A stretch of 64,000 nt of DNA, taken from NCBI RefSeq assembly GCF_900094545.1, contig NZ_FMAH01000011.1, positions 1 to 64,000 on the forward strand, written 5' to 3'. How positions within the stretch are numbered: the first letter of the stretch is position 1; each line of letters starts with the position of its first letter. Below the pieces are notes generated by a model. It worked only from the letters and a program-made list of their open reading frames with translations. It was not told the DNA's origin and made no database searches. This stretch comes from Martinezella miluonensis (GTDB lineage: Bacteria > Pseudomonadota > Alphaproteobacteria > Rhizobiales > Rhizobiaceae). Position numbers and translations under genes: made by a program. Below, piece by piece: positions 27,229-36,361 of this stretch.

Positions 27229-27807
27229 CAAGACTATCGCTCCAATCGGGACAGAACCGAAAAGACCAAAGCCGCACTCATCGCGGCTGCGCGGGCGTTG
27301 TTTGTGGACAAAGGTTATGCCGAGACCTCGACGCCGGAGATCGTCGCCGCGGCCGGCATTACGCGCGGGGCGCTCTATCACCATTTCGAGGACAAGCGCG
27401 CGCTCTTTCGCGCCGTCGTCAGAGACGAAGCCCTTGCGGTGACGCGGGCCATCGAACAAGCGATACCGGAGCAATTTACGCCGCTCGAAGCGCTGGTGGC
27501 CGGGAGCAACGCCTATCTCGATGCCATGCGGATCGTCGGCCGCACCCGGCTTCTGCTCATCGAAGGACCGACCGTACTGGGTTTCCTCGAAATGAAGCAG
27601 CTGGACGAGGAAACCACCACACTCAGCCTGAAGCACGGGCTGGCAGCAGCGCTCAGCCATGGCCGCGGGCCAGACACGGCCATCGAAGCGCTCGCCGATA
27701 TTCTTTCAGCCGCATTCGATCGTGCCGCCCTCGCCGTCGATGCCGGCGGCGATGCAGATCGCTATCGCGCGGCTATTGCGCATATGATCGAACGCATTGC
27801 AGGCTGA
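27226..27807 (+). CDS. TetR-family repressor
   Basis: 193 residues. The N-terminal helix-turn-helix reads AARALFVDKGYAETSTPEIVAAAGITRGALYHHFEDKRALF (about 16-56), followed by a helical ligand domain. ATG at 27226 was chosen because the conserved N-terminus starts there; earlier in-frame codons lie inside the divergent VOC gene. It is divergent from the VOC gene and 35 bp upstream of the CodA-like gene, so it probably controls both. Confidence 0.82.
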   Translation: MQDYRSNRDRTEKTKAALIAAARALFVDKGYAETSTPEIVAAAGITRGALYHHFEDKRALFRAVVRDEALAVTRAIEQAIPEQFTPLEALVAGSNAYLDAMRIVGRTRLLLIEGPTVLGFLEMKQLDEETTTLSLKHGLAAALSHGRGPDTAIEALADILSAAFDRAALAVDAGGDADRYRAAIAHMIERIAG

Positions 27808-27842
27808 GCCGTCATACCCAGGCAGAATTCCGAGGAGCCTTC

Positions 27843-29135
27843 ATGTTCGATCTGATCATTCGCAATGCCAACCTGCCCGATGGCCGCAAGGGCATCGATA
27901 TCGCGATCAAGGATGGCAAGATCGCCGCCGTGGAAGCCTTGATCACGGCGGCAGGGAAGGAGGAAATTGACGCCACCAATCGGCTGGCTAGTCCGCCCTT
28001 CGTCGATCCGCACTTTCACATGGACGCGACCCTGTCGCTCGGTCTGCCGCGCATGAACGTCTCCGGCACTCTTCTCGAAGGCATCGCGCTCTGGGGAGAG
28101 CTGCGTCCGATCGTCACGAAGGAAGAGCTTGTCGAGCGTGCGTTGCGCTATTGCGATCTCGCCGTAACGCAAGGACTTCTTTTCATTCGCAGCCATGTCG
28201 ATACGTCCGACCCGAAGCTGGTGACGGTCGAGGCTCTTCTTGAGGTCAAGGATCGGGTCAAACCCTATATCGACGTGCAGCTCGTCGCCTTCCCCCAGGA
28301 TGGCTATTACCGGGCTAAGGATGGCGTGGCGTCGCTTACCCGCGCCCTCGATATGGGCGTCGACATCGTCGGCGGCATCCCGCATTTCGAGCGCACCATG
28401 GATGAAGGCAGAGCCTCGGTGGAAGCGCTTTGCACGATCGCCGCCGATCGTGGTCTTCCCGTCGATATGCATTGCGACGAGACCGACGATCCGATGTCGC
28501 GCCACATCGAGACGCTGGCGGCCGAAACCATCCGCTTCGGGCTGCAGGGTCGCGTTGCCGGTTCGCACCTGACGTCGATGCACTCGATGGACAACTACTA
28601 TGTCTCCAAGCTCATCCCGCTGATGGCAGAAGCTCGGATCAATGTCATTCCCAATCCACTGATCAACATCATGCTGCAGGGCCGGCACGACACCTACCCG
28701 AAGCGGCGCGGCATGACGCGGGTGCGCGAGCTGCTGGACGCCGGGCTCAACGTTTCCTTCGGCCATGATTGCGTGATGGACCCCTGGTATTCGATGGGCT
28801 CGGGCGACATGCTCGAAGTCGGCCACATGGCCATCCATGTCGCTCAGATGGCCGGCATCGAAGACAAGAAGAAGATCTTCGACGCGCTCACCATCAACTC
28901 TGCCCGAACGCTTGGGCTTGAAGGATACGGGCTGGAAAAGGGCTGCAATGCCGATCTCGTCATATTGCAGGCCGTCGATGCGCAGGAGGCTTTGCGCCTC
29001 AAACCCAATCGTCTCGCCGTCATCAAAGGTGGCAAAGTCATCGCCCGGTCCGCGCCGCGCATCGGCGAACTCTTCCTCGATGGCAGGCCTTCACAGATCG
29101 ATGGCGGGCTGGACTACGTGCCTGTCGGCTCGTGA
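27843..29135 (+). CDS. Cytosine-deaminase-like amidohydrolase (CodA family)
   Basis: 430 residues, about the length of E. coli CodA (427). Metal ligands are His57 and His59 (DPHFHMD), His210 with Glu213 (HCDETDD), and Asp309 (FGHDCVMDPWY). SHLTSMHS and LQGRHDTYPKRRGMTRV are CodA-specific segments. The residue after the metal Asp is Cys310, where CodA has the substrate-contacting Asp314, so the preferred substrate may not be cytosine. GAGGAGCC precedes the ATG. It follows a TetR gene and a VOC gene is divergent from both, suggesting an inducible pathway for a cyclic nitrogen compound. Confidence 0.82.
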   Translation: MFDLIIRNANLPDGRKGIDIAIKDGKIAAVEALITAAGKEEIDATNRLASPPFVDPHFHMDATLSLGLPRMNVSGTLLEGIALWGELRPIVTKEELVERALRYCDLAVTQGLLFIRSHVDTSDPKLVTVEALLEVKDRVKPYIDVQLVAFPQDGYYRAKDGVASLTRALDMGVDIVGGIPHFERTMDEGRASVEALCTIAADRGLPVDMHCDETDDPMSRHIETLAAETIRFGLQGRVAGSHLTSMHSMDNYYVSKLIPLMAEARINVIPNPLINIMLQGRHDTYPKRRGMTRVRELLDAGLNVSFGHDCVMDPWYSMGSGDMLEVGHMAIHVAQMAGIEDKKKIFDALTINSARTLGLEGYGLEKGCNADLVILQAVDAQEALRLKPNRLAVIKGGKVIARSAPRIGELFLDGRPSQIDGGLDYVPVGS

Positions 29136-29250
29136 GGAAGTAGCTGCTCCATCAGGACGCTATCGAGGCGTGTGCCAAACAAGCGCCTTCTGCGGAGCAA
29201 GCCAGGTAATTCGAATGGCAGTCAAGCCGCGGAGCGACTTGCGCGGCCGA

Positions 29251-29276
29251 TGGCGGCGCATGTCAGGTCGCCGCCA
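29251..29276 (+). terminator. GC-rich hairpin after the CodA-like gene, weak terminator candidate
   Basis: TGGCGGCG and CGCCGCCA pair perfectly around a 10-base loop in the 250-bp gap before the DapA-like gene. No T-tract follows. The rest of the gap shows no gene. Confidence 0.35.
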
Positions 29277-29361
29277 CATGCTTCATCCACAGGTCGGACA
29301 TTGCGAACAACGACTGATCGAAACTTCGCTTTACAACTAACATGTCAGCGTGATACGCACT

Positions 29362-29375
29362 GATCTTATAAGATC
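29362..29375. promoter_or_regulatory. 14-bp perfect palindrome before the aldolase operon, probable GntR operator
   Basis: GATCTTATAAGATC reads the same on both strands and ends about eleven bases before the ATG of the DapA-like gene, directly before the GGGAGGATCGG ribosome-binding region. The operon encodes its own GntR-type regulator as the second gene, the natural candidate to bind here. Confidence 0.6.
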
Positions 29376-29386
29376 GGGAGGATCGG

Positions 29387-30271
29387 ATGAAAGAGAATTT
29401 TGGCCTGTCGGCCGCACTGGCAACGCCTTTTGACACCGACGGTGAGATTGCCATCCCGGGCGTCATCGAACAGGCTAAGCATTGCCTTGCCAATGGCTGC
29501 AAGAGCGTCACGCTTTTCGGCACCACGGGAGAAGGTGCCTCGATCGGCATGCAGGAGCGCCAACAGGTCCTGGCAGCGTTGATCGCGGCGGGCATCGCTC
29601 CCTCACAGATCGTCATGGGCGTACTCGTCGATGCCGCCGAGGATGCTGCCGCTCAAGCTGGCCAGGCGCTCGCCAAAGGCGTTCGCAACATCCTTCTGGC
29701 GCCGCCTTCCTATTTCAAGAACGTCAGCGACGATGGCCTCTTCAAATGGTTCGCTGCCGTCTTCACCATGCTCGGCGCCCACGCCCGTGACGTGATCGTC
29801 TACAATATCCCGTCCGTAACGATGGTGCCGCTCTCCGTTTCTCTCGTCGGTCGCCTGCGCGCCGCATTTCCGGATGTCGTCGTCGGCGTCAAGGACTCCT
29901 CCGGTGACTGGCCCTATACGGAAACGCTCTTAAAGACGCATGGCGATCTCATCATTCTGATCGGCGACGAGCGCCATCTGGCACGCGGCGTTCGCCTCGG
30001 CGGACAAGGCGCGATCTCCGGCATGGCAAACCTGCTTCCCCGCGAAGTGCAGGCCATGGCGGAACAGGGCGACGACGACACCAAGGTCGAGCGCTTTGTG
30101 GGCGAGCTGTTAAACTACCCTGTCATTCCATCCATCAAGGCGATCCTTGCCCGCCTGACAAATGATGAAAGCTGGCTTGCTGTACGCCCGCCGCTCGTGT
30201 CAATGAACAGGCAAGATTCTGACAAGCTCTTTGCTGCTTTCAGCGCGTTGTTTCGCGCCAAGGCAGCCTAA
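29387..30271 (+). CDS. Dihydrodipicolinate synthase/N-acetylneuraminate lyase family aldolase
   Basis: Class I (Schiff-base) aldolase of the DapA superfamily, 294 residues. The pyruvate-binding GTTGEG is at 45-50, Tyr139 in VIVYNIPS is the proton-relay tyrosine, and Lys169 in VGVKDSSGDW is the Schiff-base lysine. It heads an operon with a GntR regulator, a sugar ABC importer and a PfkB kinase, so it is a catabolic aldolase releasing pyruvate from a 2-keto-3-deoxy acid, or a dehydratase of that superfamily, rather than lysine-biosynthetic DapA. The exact substrate is unknown. Confidence 0.83.
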   Translation: MKENFGLSAALATPFDTDGEIAIPGVIEQAKHCLANGCKSVTLFGTTGEGASIGMQERQQVLAALIAAGIAPSQIVMGVLVDAAEDAAAQAGQALAKGVRNILLAPPSYFKNVSDDGLFKWFAAVFTMLGAHARDVIVYNIPSVTMVPLSVSLVGRLRAAFPDVVVGVKDSSGDWPYTETLLKTHGDLIILIGDERHLARGVRLGGQGAISGMANLLPREVQAMAEQGDDDTKVERFVGELLNYPVIPSIKAILARLTNDESWLAVRPPLVSMNRQDSDKLFAAFSALFRAKAA

Positions 30272-30292
30272 GCGAACAGCCCGGAGCTGCCG

Positions 30293-30952
30293 ATGGACGG
30301 ACCAGGCGAACAGCCGACGTTGAGAGAGAAGGCTTACGAGAGCTTCACGCGTCATCTTTTGGCGCGCGACGTTCGCCCGGGCCAGTTCATCTCACAACGA
30401 CGGCTCGTCGAGCTGACGGGACTGACGCTCGGAGCGATCCGCGAGCTGATCCCTCGCCTGGAGGCCGAAGGGCTGATCAAAACGGTTCCGCAGCGCGGGT
30501 TGCAGATCGCCCATATCGATCTGGACCTGATCCGCGAAGCGTTCCAGCTTCGCCTTTTTCTAGAGAAGGAAGCGGTGGCGCTGTTCACCTACTCGGCATC
30601 CGACGAGACGATCGCCAAGCTGTTGAAAGATCATCGCGATATCGCCGATGCCATCCGCGCCGGCGACAGTTCGCAGGAACTGGAGCTGCATGCGCAATCG
30701 GTGGACTGGGGCATGCACGACGCCTTTATCGACGCGCTGGGAAATACCATCATTTCGAATGCCTATCGGGTCAATTCCATCAAGATGCGGCTGATCAGTC
30801 AGGACAGGTTCCGCATCAACGGCCATGTCGGACCCGTGATGGAAGAGCATTTGAAAGTGCTCGAGGCCATTCAGCGTCGATCGGCCGATGAGGCCGTTAC
30901 CGCTCTCGTATCCCATATCGGTGGAGCACGAGACCGCGCATTGAAGATTTGA
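30293..30952 (+). CDS. GntR-family regulator (FCD domain)
   Basis: 219 residues. The winged helix covers about 8-70 (ARDVRPGQFISQRRLVELTGLTLGAIRELIPRLEAEGL), followed by an FCD effector domain with IREAFQLRLFLEKEAVALF and the histidines of HAQSVDWGMHDAFI and EEHLKVLEAI that usually bind a metal in this family. It lies inside the operon, 21 bp after the aldolase gene, and probably senses a sugar acid from the pathway. The 29362-29375 palindrome is the likely target. Confidence 0.82.
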   Translation: MDGPGEQPTLREKAYESFTRHLLARDVRPGQFISQRRLVELTGLTLGAIRELIPRLEAEGLIKTVPQRGLQIAHIDLDLIREAFQLRLFLEKEAVALFTYSASDETIAKLLKDHRDIADAIRAGDSSQELELHAQSVDWGMHDAFIDALGNTIISNAYRVNSIKMRLISQDRFRINGHVGPVMEEHLKVLEAIQRRSADEAVTALVSHIGGARDRALKI

Positions 30953-31012
30953 AGAGCTTTGAATAACGCGGCCGCGAATGAGGAGATTTTCGGCCAAAGG
31001 AGGAGGAACAGG

Positions 31013-32344
31013 ATGTCATCGTCATTTTTCAATCCGACACGTCGCGGCTTCATGGCTGGCACGGCCGCACTTGGCGCGGCAAGCCTTCTGGGCGTCCGCA
31101 CCGCGTCGGCGGCCGTCGACTGGAAGCGCTTTTCCGGCACGACGCTCGAAGTCAACCTGGTCAAGAGCCCGCGCAGCGAAACGATCCTCAAATATTTGAG
31201 CGAGTTCGAAGCGCTGACGGGTATCAAGGTCAACGCCGAGGCGACGCCGGAGCAGCAGCAGCGCCAGAAGACCACGATCGAGCTCAGCTCAGGCAAGCCC
31301 AGCTTCGACGTCGTGCATCTGAGCTATCACGTTCAGAAGCGCCAGTTCGAAAAGGGTGGCTGGCTCGCCGATATCAGCGGCTTCATGAAGGATCCGTCGC
31401 TCACCGATCCGTCGCTGACGGAGAGCGATTTTGCCGAAGCAGGCTTGAAGTTCGCCAAGGACTCGGCAGGCGTCATGCGCTCCCTGCCCTTCTCGGTCGA
31501 TTACTGGATCGTCTACTGGAATAAGACCCTGTTCGAAAAGAAGGGCCTTGCCTATCCGGAAACCTTCGAAGATATGGCCAAGGCCGCCGAGGCGCTGACC
31601 GACAAGTCGACCAACACTTACGGCTTCGTCGCCCGCGGCCTGAAGAACGCCAACACGCCGGTCTGGACAACCTTGATGCTCGGCTATGGCGCAACGCCGC
31701 TTTCGGCCGACGGCAAGCTGCAGACCGAGTCGCAAGGCGCTGTGGATGCTGCGAAGCTCTATCAGCGCCTGATGACGAAATCGGCACCTCCCGGCATTTC
31801 CGGCTTCAACTGGGCCGAAGCGCAGTCGGCCTTCCTGCAGGGCAAAATCGGCATGTGGCTCGATGGCGTCGGCTTCGCGCCGCCGATCGAAAACCCGGAA
31901 AAATCCCGCGTTGTCGGCCAGGTCGGCTACGGCATCATGCCGAAGGGACCGAACGCACAGGCTGCAGCGACCACCGGCGATGGCATCGGCGTGACGGCCG
32001 CCAGCCAGAAGAAGGAAGCGGCTTACCTCTTCTGCCAATGGGCGATCTCGCATGACATGGGTGCGCGCCTGCTGCAGGCCGGCGCCGGCGTTCCTTTCCG
32101 CCAGTCCATTCTGGAGGACAAGAAGGTTCGCGAGGGCGTCAAGATGCCGGCCGCCTGGCTGGATGCTGTCGCCGGCTCCGCCAAGGTCTCCCAGCTTGCT
32201 CTGCCCGTCATCATCCCGGTCACGGAATTCCGCGACATCTATGGCGTCGGCTTGACGAACATGATCGGCGGCGCAGATCCGGCGAGCGAACTCAAAAACG
32301 CAACGGCGCAGTTCGCACCGGTGCTGGCGCGAAGCGAGGGATAA
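31013..32344 (+). CDS. Carbohydrate ABC transporter, extracellular substrate-binding protein (family 1)
   Basis: 443 residues. The N-terminus has a twin-arginine-type signal (NPTRRGFMAGTAALGAASLLG), with cleavage near ASAA/VDW around residue 35. Sugar-binding proteins of this class are usually Sec-exported, so Tat export is notable but not rare in Rhizobium. The fold is MalE-like: GKPSFDVVHLSYH, SVDYWIVYWNKTLFEKKGL and FLQGKIGMWLDGVG are typical. ATG at 31013 follows AAAGGAGGAGG. The stop overlaps the first permease start by one base. Confidence 0.88.
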   Translation: MSSSFFNPTRRGFMAGTAALGAASLLGVRTASAAVDWKRFSGTTLEVNLVKSPRSETILKYLSEFEALTGIKVNAEATPEQQQRQKTTIELSSGKPSFDVVHLSYHVQKRQFEKGGWLADISGFMKDPSLTDPSLTESDFAEAGLKFAKDSAGVMRSLPFSVDYWIVYWNKTLFEKKGLAYPETFEDMAKAAEALTDKSTNTYGFVARGLKNANTPVWTTLMLGYGATPLSADGKLQTESQGAVDAAKLYQRLMTKSAPPGISGFNWAEAQSAFLQGKIGMWLDGVGFAPPIENPEKSRVVGQVGYGIMPKGPNAQAAATTGDGIGVTAASQKKEAAYLFCQWAISHDMGARLLQAGAGVPFRQSILEDKKVREGVKMPAAWLDAVAGSAKVSQLALPVIIPVTEFRDIYGVGLTNMIGGADPASELKNATAQFAPVLARSEG

Positions 32345-33276
32345 TGGCCTCCGTGAGCATCGAAGAGACCAGAGCGGTGACCGAAGGAAGGAGGAAGCCG
32401 AAAAGGCTTGCTCCCAACTACTGGCCTTTTGTCGTTCCGGCACTGATCGTCATCGCCGCCGTCATCGTTTTCCCCTGGGTCTTCACCCTGTGGATGAGCG
32501 TGAACAAATGGACGCTCGGCCAGTCGCAGAGCTTCATCGGCTGGGACAACTACGTCCGGCTGGCAACCGACGCGCGCTTCTGGGAATCGCTATGGCATAC
32601 GGTTCTCTATACTGTGTTGTCCGTCGTCGGCCCGCTGATCTTCGGGACGCTGGCCGCTCTCATCTTCGATGCCAATTTCCCGCTGCGCGGCTTTCTGCGC
32701 GGCGTCTTCGTCATGCCGATGATGGCGACGCCGGTTGCCGTGGCGCTCGTCTGGACCATGATGTTCCACCCGCAGCTCGGCGTGCTGAACTACCTGCTGT
32801 CGCTGGTGGGCATCGGGCCGCAGGAATGGATCTACAACCAAAACAGCGTCATCCCGTCACTCGTCCTCGTCGAGGTCTGGCAGTGGACGCCGCTGGTCAT
32901 GCTGATCGTGCTCGGCGGCCTCGCCTCGGTGCCGCGCGAACCCTATGAAAGCGCCGAAATCGACGGCGCCAACGCCTGGCAGAAGTTCCGCTATCTGACG
33001 CTGCCGATGATCTCACCCTTCCTGATGATTGCGGTCATCATTCGCGGCATCGACGCGATCAAGAGCTTCGACATCATCTATGCGATGACGCAGGGCGGCC
33101 CGGGGACGGCGTCCGAGACGATCAATATCTACCTCTACAACACCGCGTTTTCCTATTACGACATCGGCTATGGCTCGGCCATGGCAGTGGTGTTCTTCAT
33201 CCTCATCGTCGCGCTCTCCTTCATCCTCCTGATGATGCGGCAGCACACGCGATGGACCGACGCGGAGGGACACTGA
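32344..33276 (+). CDS. Carbohydrate ABC transporter, permease (MalF/UgpA type)
   Basis: 310 residues with six hydrophobic segments, the first at about 27-47. The EAA coupling loop appears as YESAEIDGANAWQKFRYLTLPMI near 200-222. The segment MTQGGPGTASETINIYLYNTAF is the usual MalF-type extracellular loop and helix. The ATG overlaps the binding-protein stop (TAATG). It pairs with the MalG-type permease encoded one base downstream. Confidence 0.9.
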   Translation: MASVSIEETRAVTEGRRKPKRLAPNYWPFVVPALIVIAAVIVFPWVFTLWMSVNKWTLGQSQSFIGWDNYVRLATDARFWESLWHTVLYTVLSVVGPLIFGTLAALIFDANFPLRGFLRGVFVMPMMATPVAVALVWTMMFHPQLGVLNYLLSLVGIGPQEWIYNQNSVIPSLVLVEVWQWTPLVMLIVLGGLASVPREPYESAEIDGANAWQKFRYLTLPMISPFLMIAVIIRGIDAIKSFDIIYAMTQGGPGTASETINIYLYNTAFSYYDIGYGSAMAVVFFILIVALSFILLMMRQHTRWTDAEGH

Positions 33277-33277
33277 G

Positions 33278-34093
33278 ATGAAGCGTTCGACACTCAACCG
33301 CATCGGCCTGTTGTTCGTGGCCCTAGTCATCGTTTCGCCCGTTGTGCTGTTTTTCCTCTGGATGATCTCGCTTTCGCTGAAATACGAGATCGACAACGGC
33401 GCCTATCCGCCGATCCTCATTCCGGATCGCATTGCCTGGACGAACTACGTCAACGTTTTCCAGGAAAACAATTTCTTCCTGTATTTCTGGAACTCGATCC
33501 TCGTGACGGGTGCGGCTACCCTGCTTGCCCTCATAATCGGCGTGCCGGCAGGCTATGGCATTGCGCGTATGAAGGCGGAAAAATCGGCGATCGTCATCAT
33601 GATCGCCCGCATGACGCCAGGCCTCTCCTTCCTCATTCCGCTGTTCCTGTTGTTCCAATGGCTCAATCTTTTGGGAACGCTCTGGCCGCAGATCATCATC
33701 CATCTCGTCGTGACGGTACCGATCGTCGTCTGGATCATGATCGGTTATTTCGAAACGACCCCGATGGAGCTGGAGGAGGCCGCAAGCATCGATGGCGCGA
33801 CGCCGTGGCAGGTCTTTCGCCTCGTCGCCCTGCCGATCGCGCGCCCCGGCATCGTCGTTGCCTTCATTCTCTCCGTCATCTTCTCCTGGAACAACTTCGT
33901 CTTCGGCATCGTACTTGCCAGCCGCGAGACCCGCACGCTGCCGGTCGCCGTCTACAACATGCTCTCCTTCGAACAGGTGAGCTGGGGGCCGCTAGCGGCG
34001 GCCGCCTTGATCGTGACTCTGCCGGTTCTCGTGCTGACGATGTTTGCGCAGCGGCAGATCATCGCCGGCCTGACCGCCGGCGCCGTCAAATGA
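33278..34093 (+). CDS. Carbohydrate ABC transporter, permease (MalG/UgpE type)
   Basis: 271 residues with six hydrophobic segments. The EAA loop reads MELEEAASIDGATPWQVFRLVALPIARPG near 165-193, and YFWNSILVTGAATLLALIIGVPAGYG is the conserved second helix. The C-terminus QRQIIAGLTAGAVK is typical of MalG-type permeases. It follows the partner permease with a 1-bp gap and is followed by the ATPase gene 31 bp later. Confidence 0.9.
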   Translation: MKRSTLNRIGLLFVALVIVSPVVLFFLWMISLSLKYEIDNGAYPPILIPDRIAWTNYVNVFQENNFFLYFWNSILVTGAATLLALIIGVPAGYGIARMKAEKSAIVIMIARMTPGLSFLIPLFLLFQWLNLLGTLWPQIIIHLVVTVPIVVWIMIGYFETTPMELEEAASIDGATPWQVFRLVALPIARPGIVVAFILSVIFSWNNFVFGIVLASRETRTLPVAVYNMLSFEQVSWGPLAAAALIVTLPVLVLTMFAQRQIIAGLTAGAVK

Positions 34094-34124
34094 CGCACCT
34101 CACCTTTCCGACAGGACCACATTC

Positions 34125-35179
<1,055 letters not shown>

Positions 35180-35183
<4 letters not shown>

Positions 35184-36142
35184 CCTCCTGTTCGGTTTTC
35201 GATCCGCCGGCGGGCGCTCCTAAGCATGTCCTCTGCGTAGGGGCAGCGGTTCTCGACACGCTGTTTCGAGTTCACACGTTGCCATCCGGTGAGGGTAAGG
35301 TTCTGCCCTACGAGATGCTGCAGATAGCCGAGGGCATGGCATCGAGTGCTGCCTATGCCGTCGCGCGGCTTGGAGGCCGGACAAGCCTCTGGGGTGCTGT
35401 CGGCCACGACGAGACCGGCGAACGGATCATCCGTGAGCTTGCTGACGCCGGCATCTTCACCGACGGCATGCTGCGCGTCGACGGTGCTCGCTCGGCGGTC
35501 TCGACAATCCTCGTGGACGACCACGGTGAAAGGCTGATCGTTCCCTTCTACGATCCCAAACTGCATCACAGCAACAAGGCGCTCACGCCGGAAGATATCG
35601 CCATTTTCGACGCCGTGCTCGTTGATGTGCGCTGGCCGTCACTGGCGCTCGAGGTTCTGCGAACGGCACGAGGCTTGGGCAAGCCGGCCGTCCTCGACGG
35701 CGATGTGGCGCCGGATGGCATCATCGAGCAACTGGCGCCGGAAGCCACTCATATCGTATTTTCCGAACCTGCCGCGCAGCGCCTTACCGGAGCCGAAGAT
35801 TTCACTGAGATGGCGCGCTTGTTGAAGCGAAGATTCAACCATTCCTTCATCTGCGTGACGGCGGGTGCGGCCGGCAGCTTCTGGTTCGACGATCAAAGCG
35901 ACAGCATCCGGCATAGCCCGACAATTGCCGTCAAAGCCGTCGACACGCTGGCAGCCGGAGACATCTTCCACGGTGCCTTTGCTCTCGCCATTGCCGAAGG
36001 CAAGATGCCCGCAGACGCCATCCAGCTCTCTTCCGTCGCCGCCGCAATGAAGTGCGAGGTGTTTGGAGGCCGATCGGGGGCGCCGACACGCGCCGAGGTC
36101 ATCGCACGCCTCGGCATGCATGACGCGCCAAGCCTGGCATAG
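35180..36142 (+). CDS. PfkB-family sugar or sugar-acid kinase
   Basis: Ribokinase-superfamily kinase of 320 residues. The N-terminal signature is VLCVGAAVLDTLFRV near 17-31, GGRTSLWGAVGHDETGERI follows, and VDTLAAGDIFHGAFALAI at about 253-270 carries the anion hole and catalytic Asp. TTG at 35180 overlaps the ATPase stop (TTGA), as in the MtnK/MtnA-like pair of this window. With a DapA-type aldolase and an ABC importer in the same operon, a 2-keto-3-deoxy-sugar-acid kinase role is plausible, though fructose- or ribokinase-like activity is not excluded. Confidence 0.83.
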
Positions 36143-36361
36143 GCAGCGCATTCAAATCCCGGCACCCCATCGGCCATCCGTTGTTTATGAGGGGTGACAC
36201 CGATGCACGCCTGGATTATAAAAACTGCGCGACTCAAGCAGGAGGATCGCCAGATGAGAAATTTCAGCACCAATTGACGCTGAACGGCAATGCCGAATGG
36301 GGCTGCTGTCCAGTCCATTCTCGTCTACCGACATCCTCTTCTGTGCCCATGGAGGGCATTC

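Noticed and set aside
29172..29363. 63-residue plus-strand frame between the CodA-like and DapA-like genes
   Set aside because: No ribosome-binding site or similarity to any family I know; arginine-rich shadow-like composition.
36148..36175. tRNA-like TTCAAATCCCGGCACCCC segment
   Set aside because: It resembles the 3' half of a T-arm and acceptor, but no pairing 5' acceptor, D-arm or anticodon arm was found upstream.
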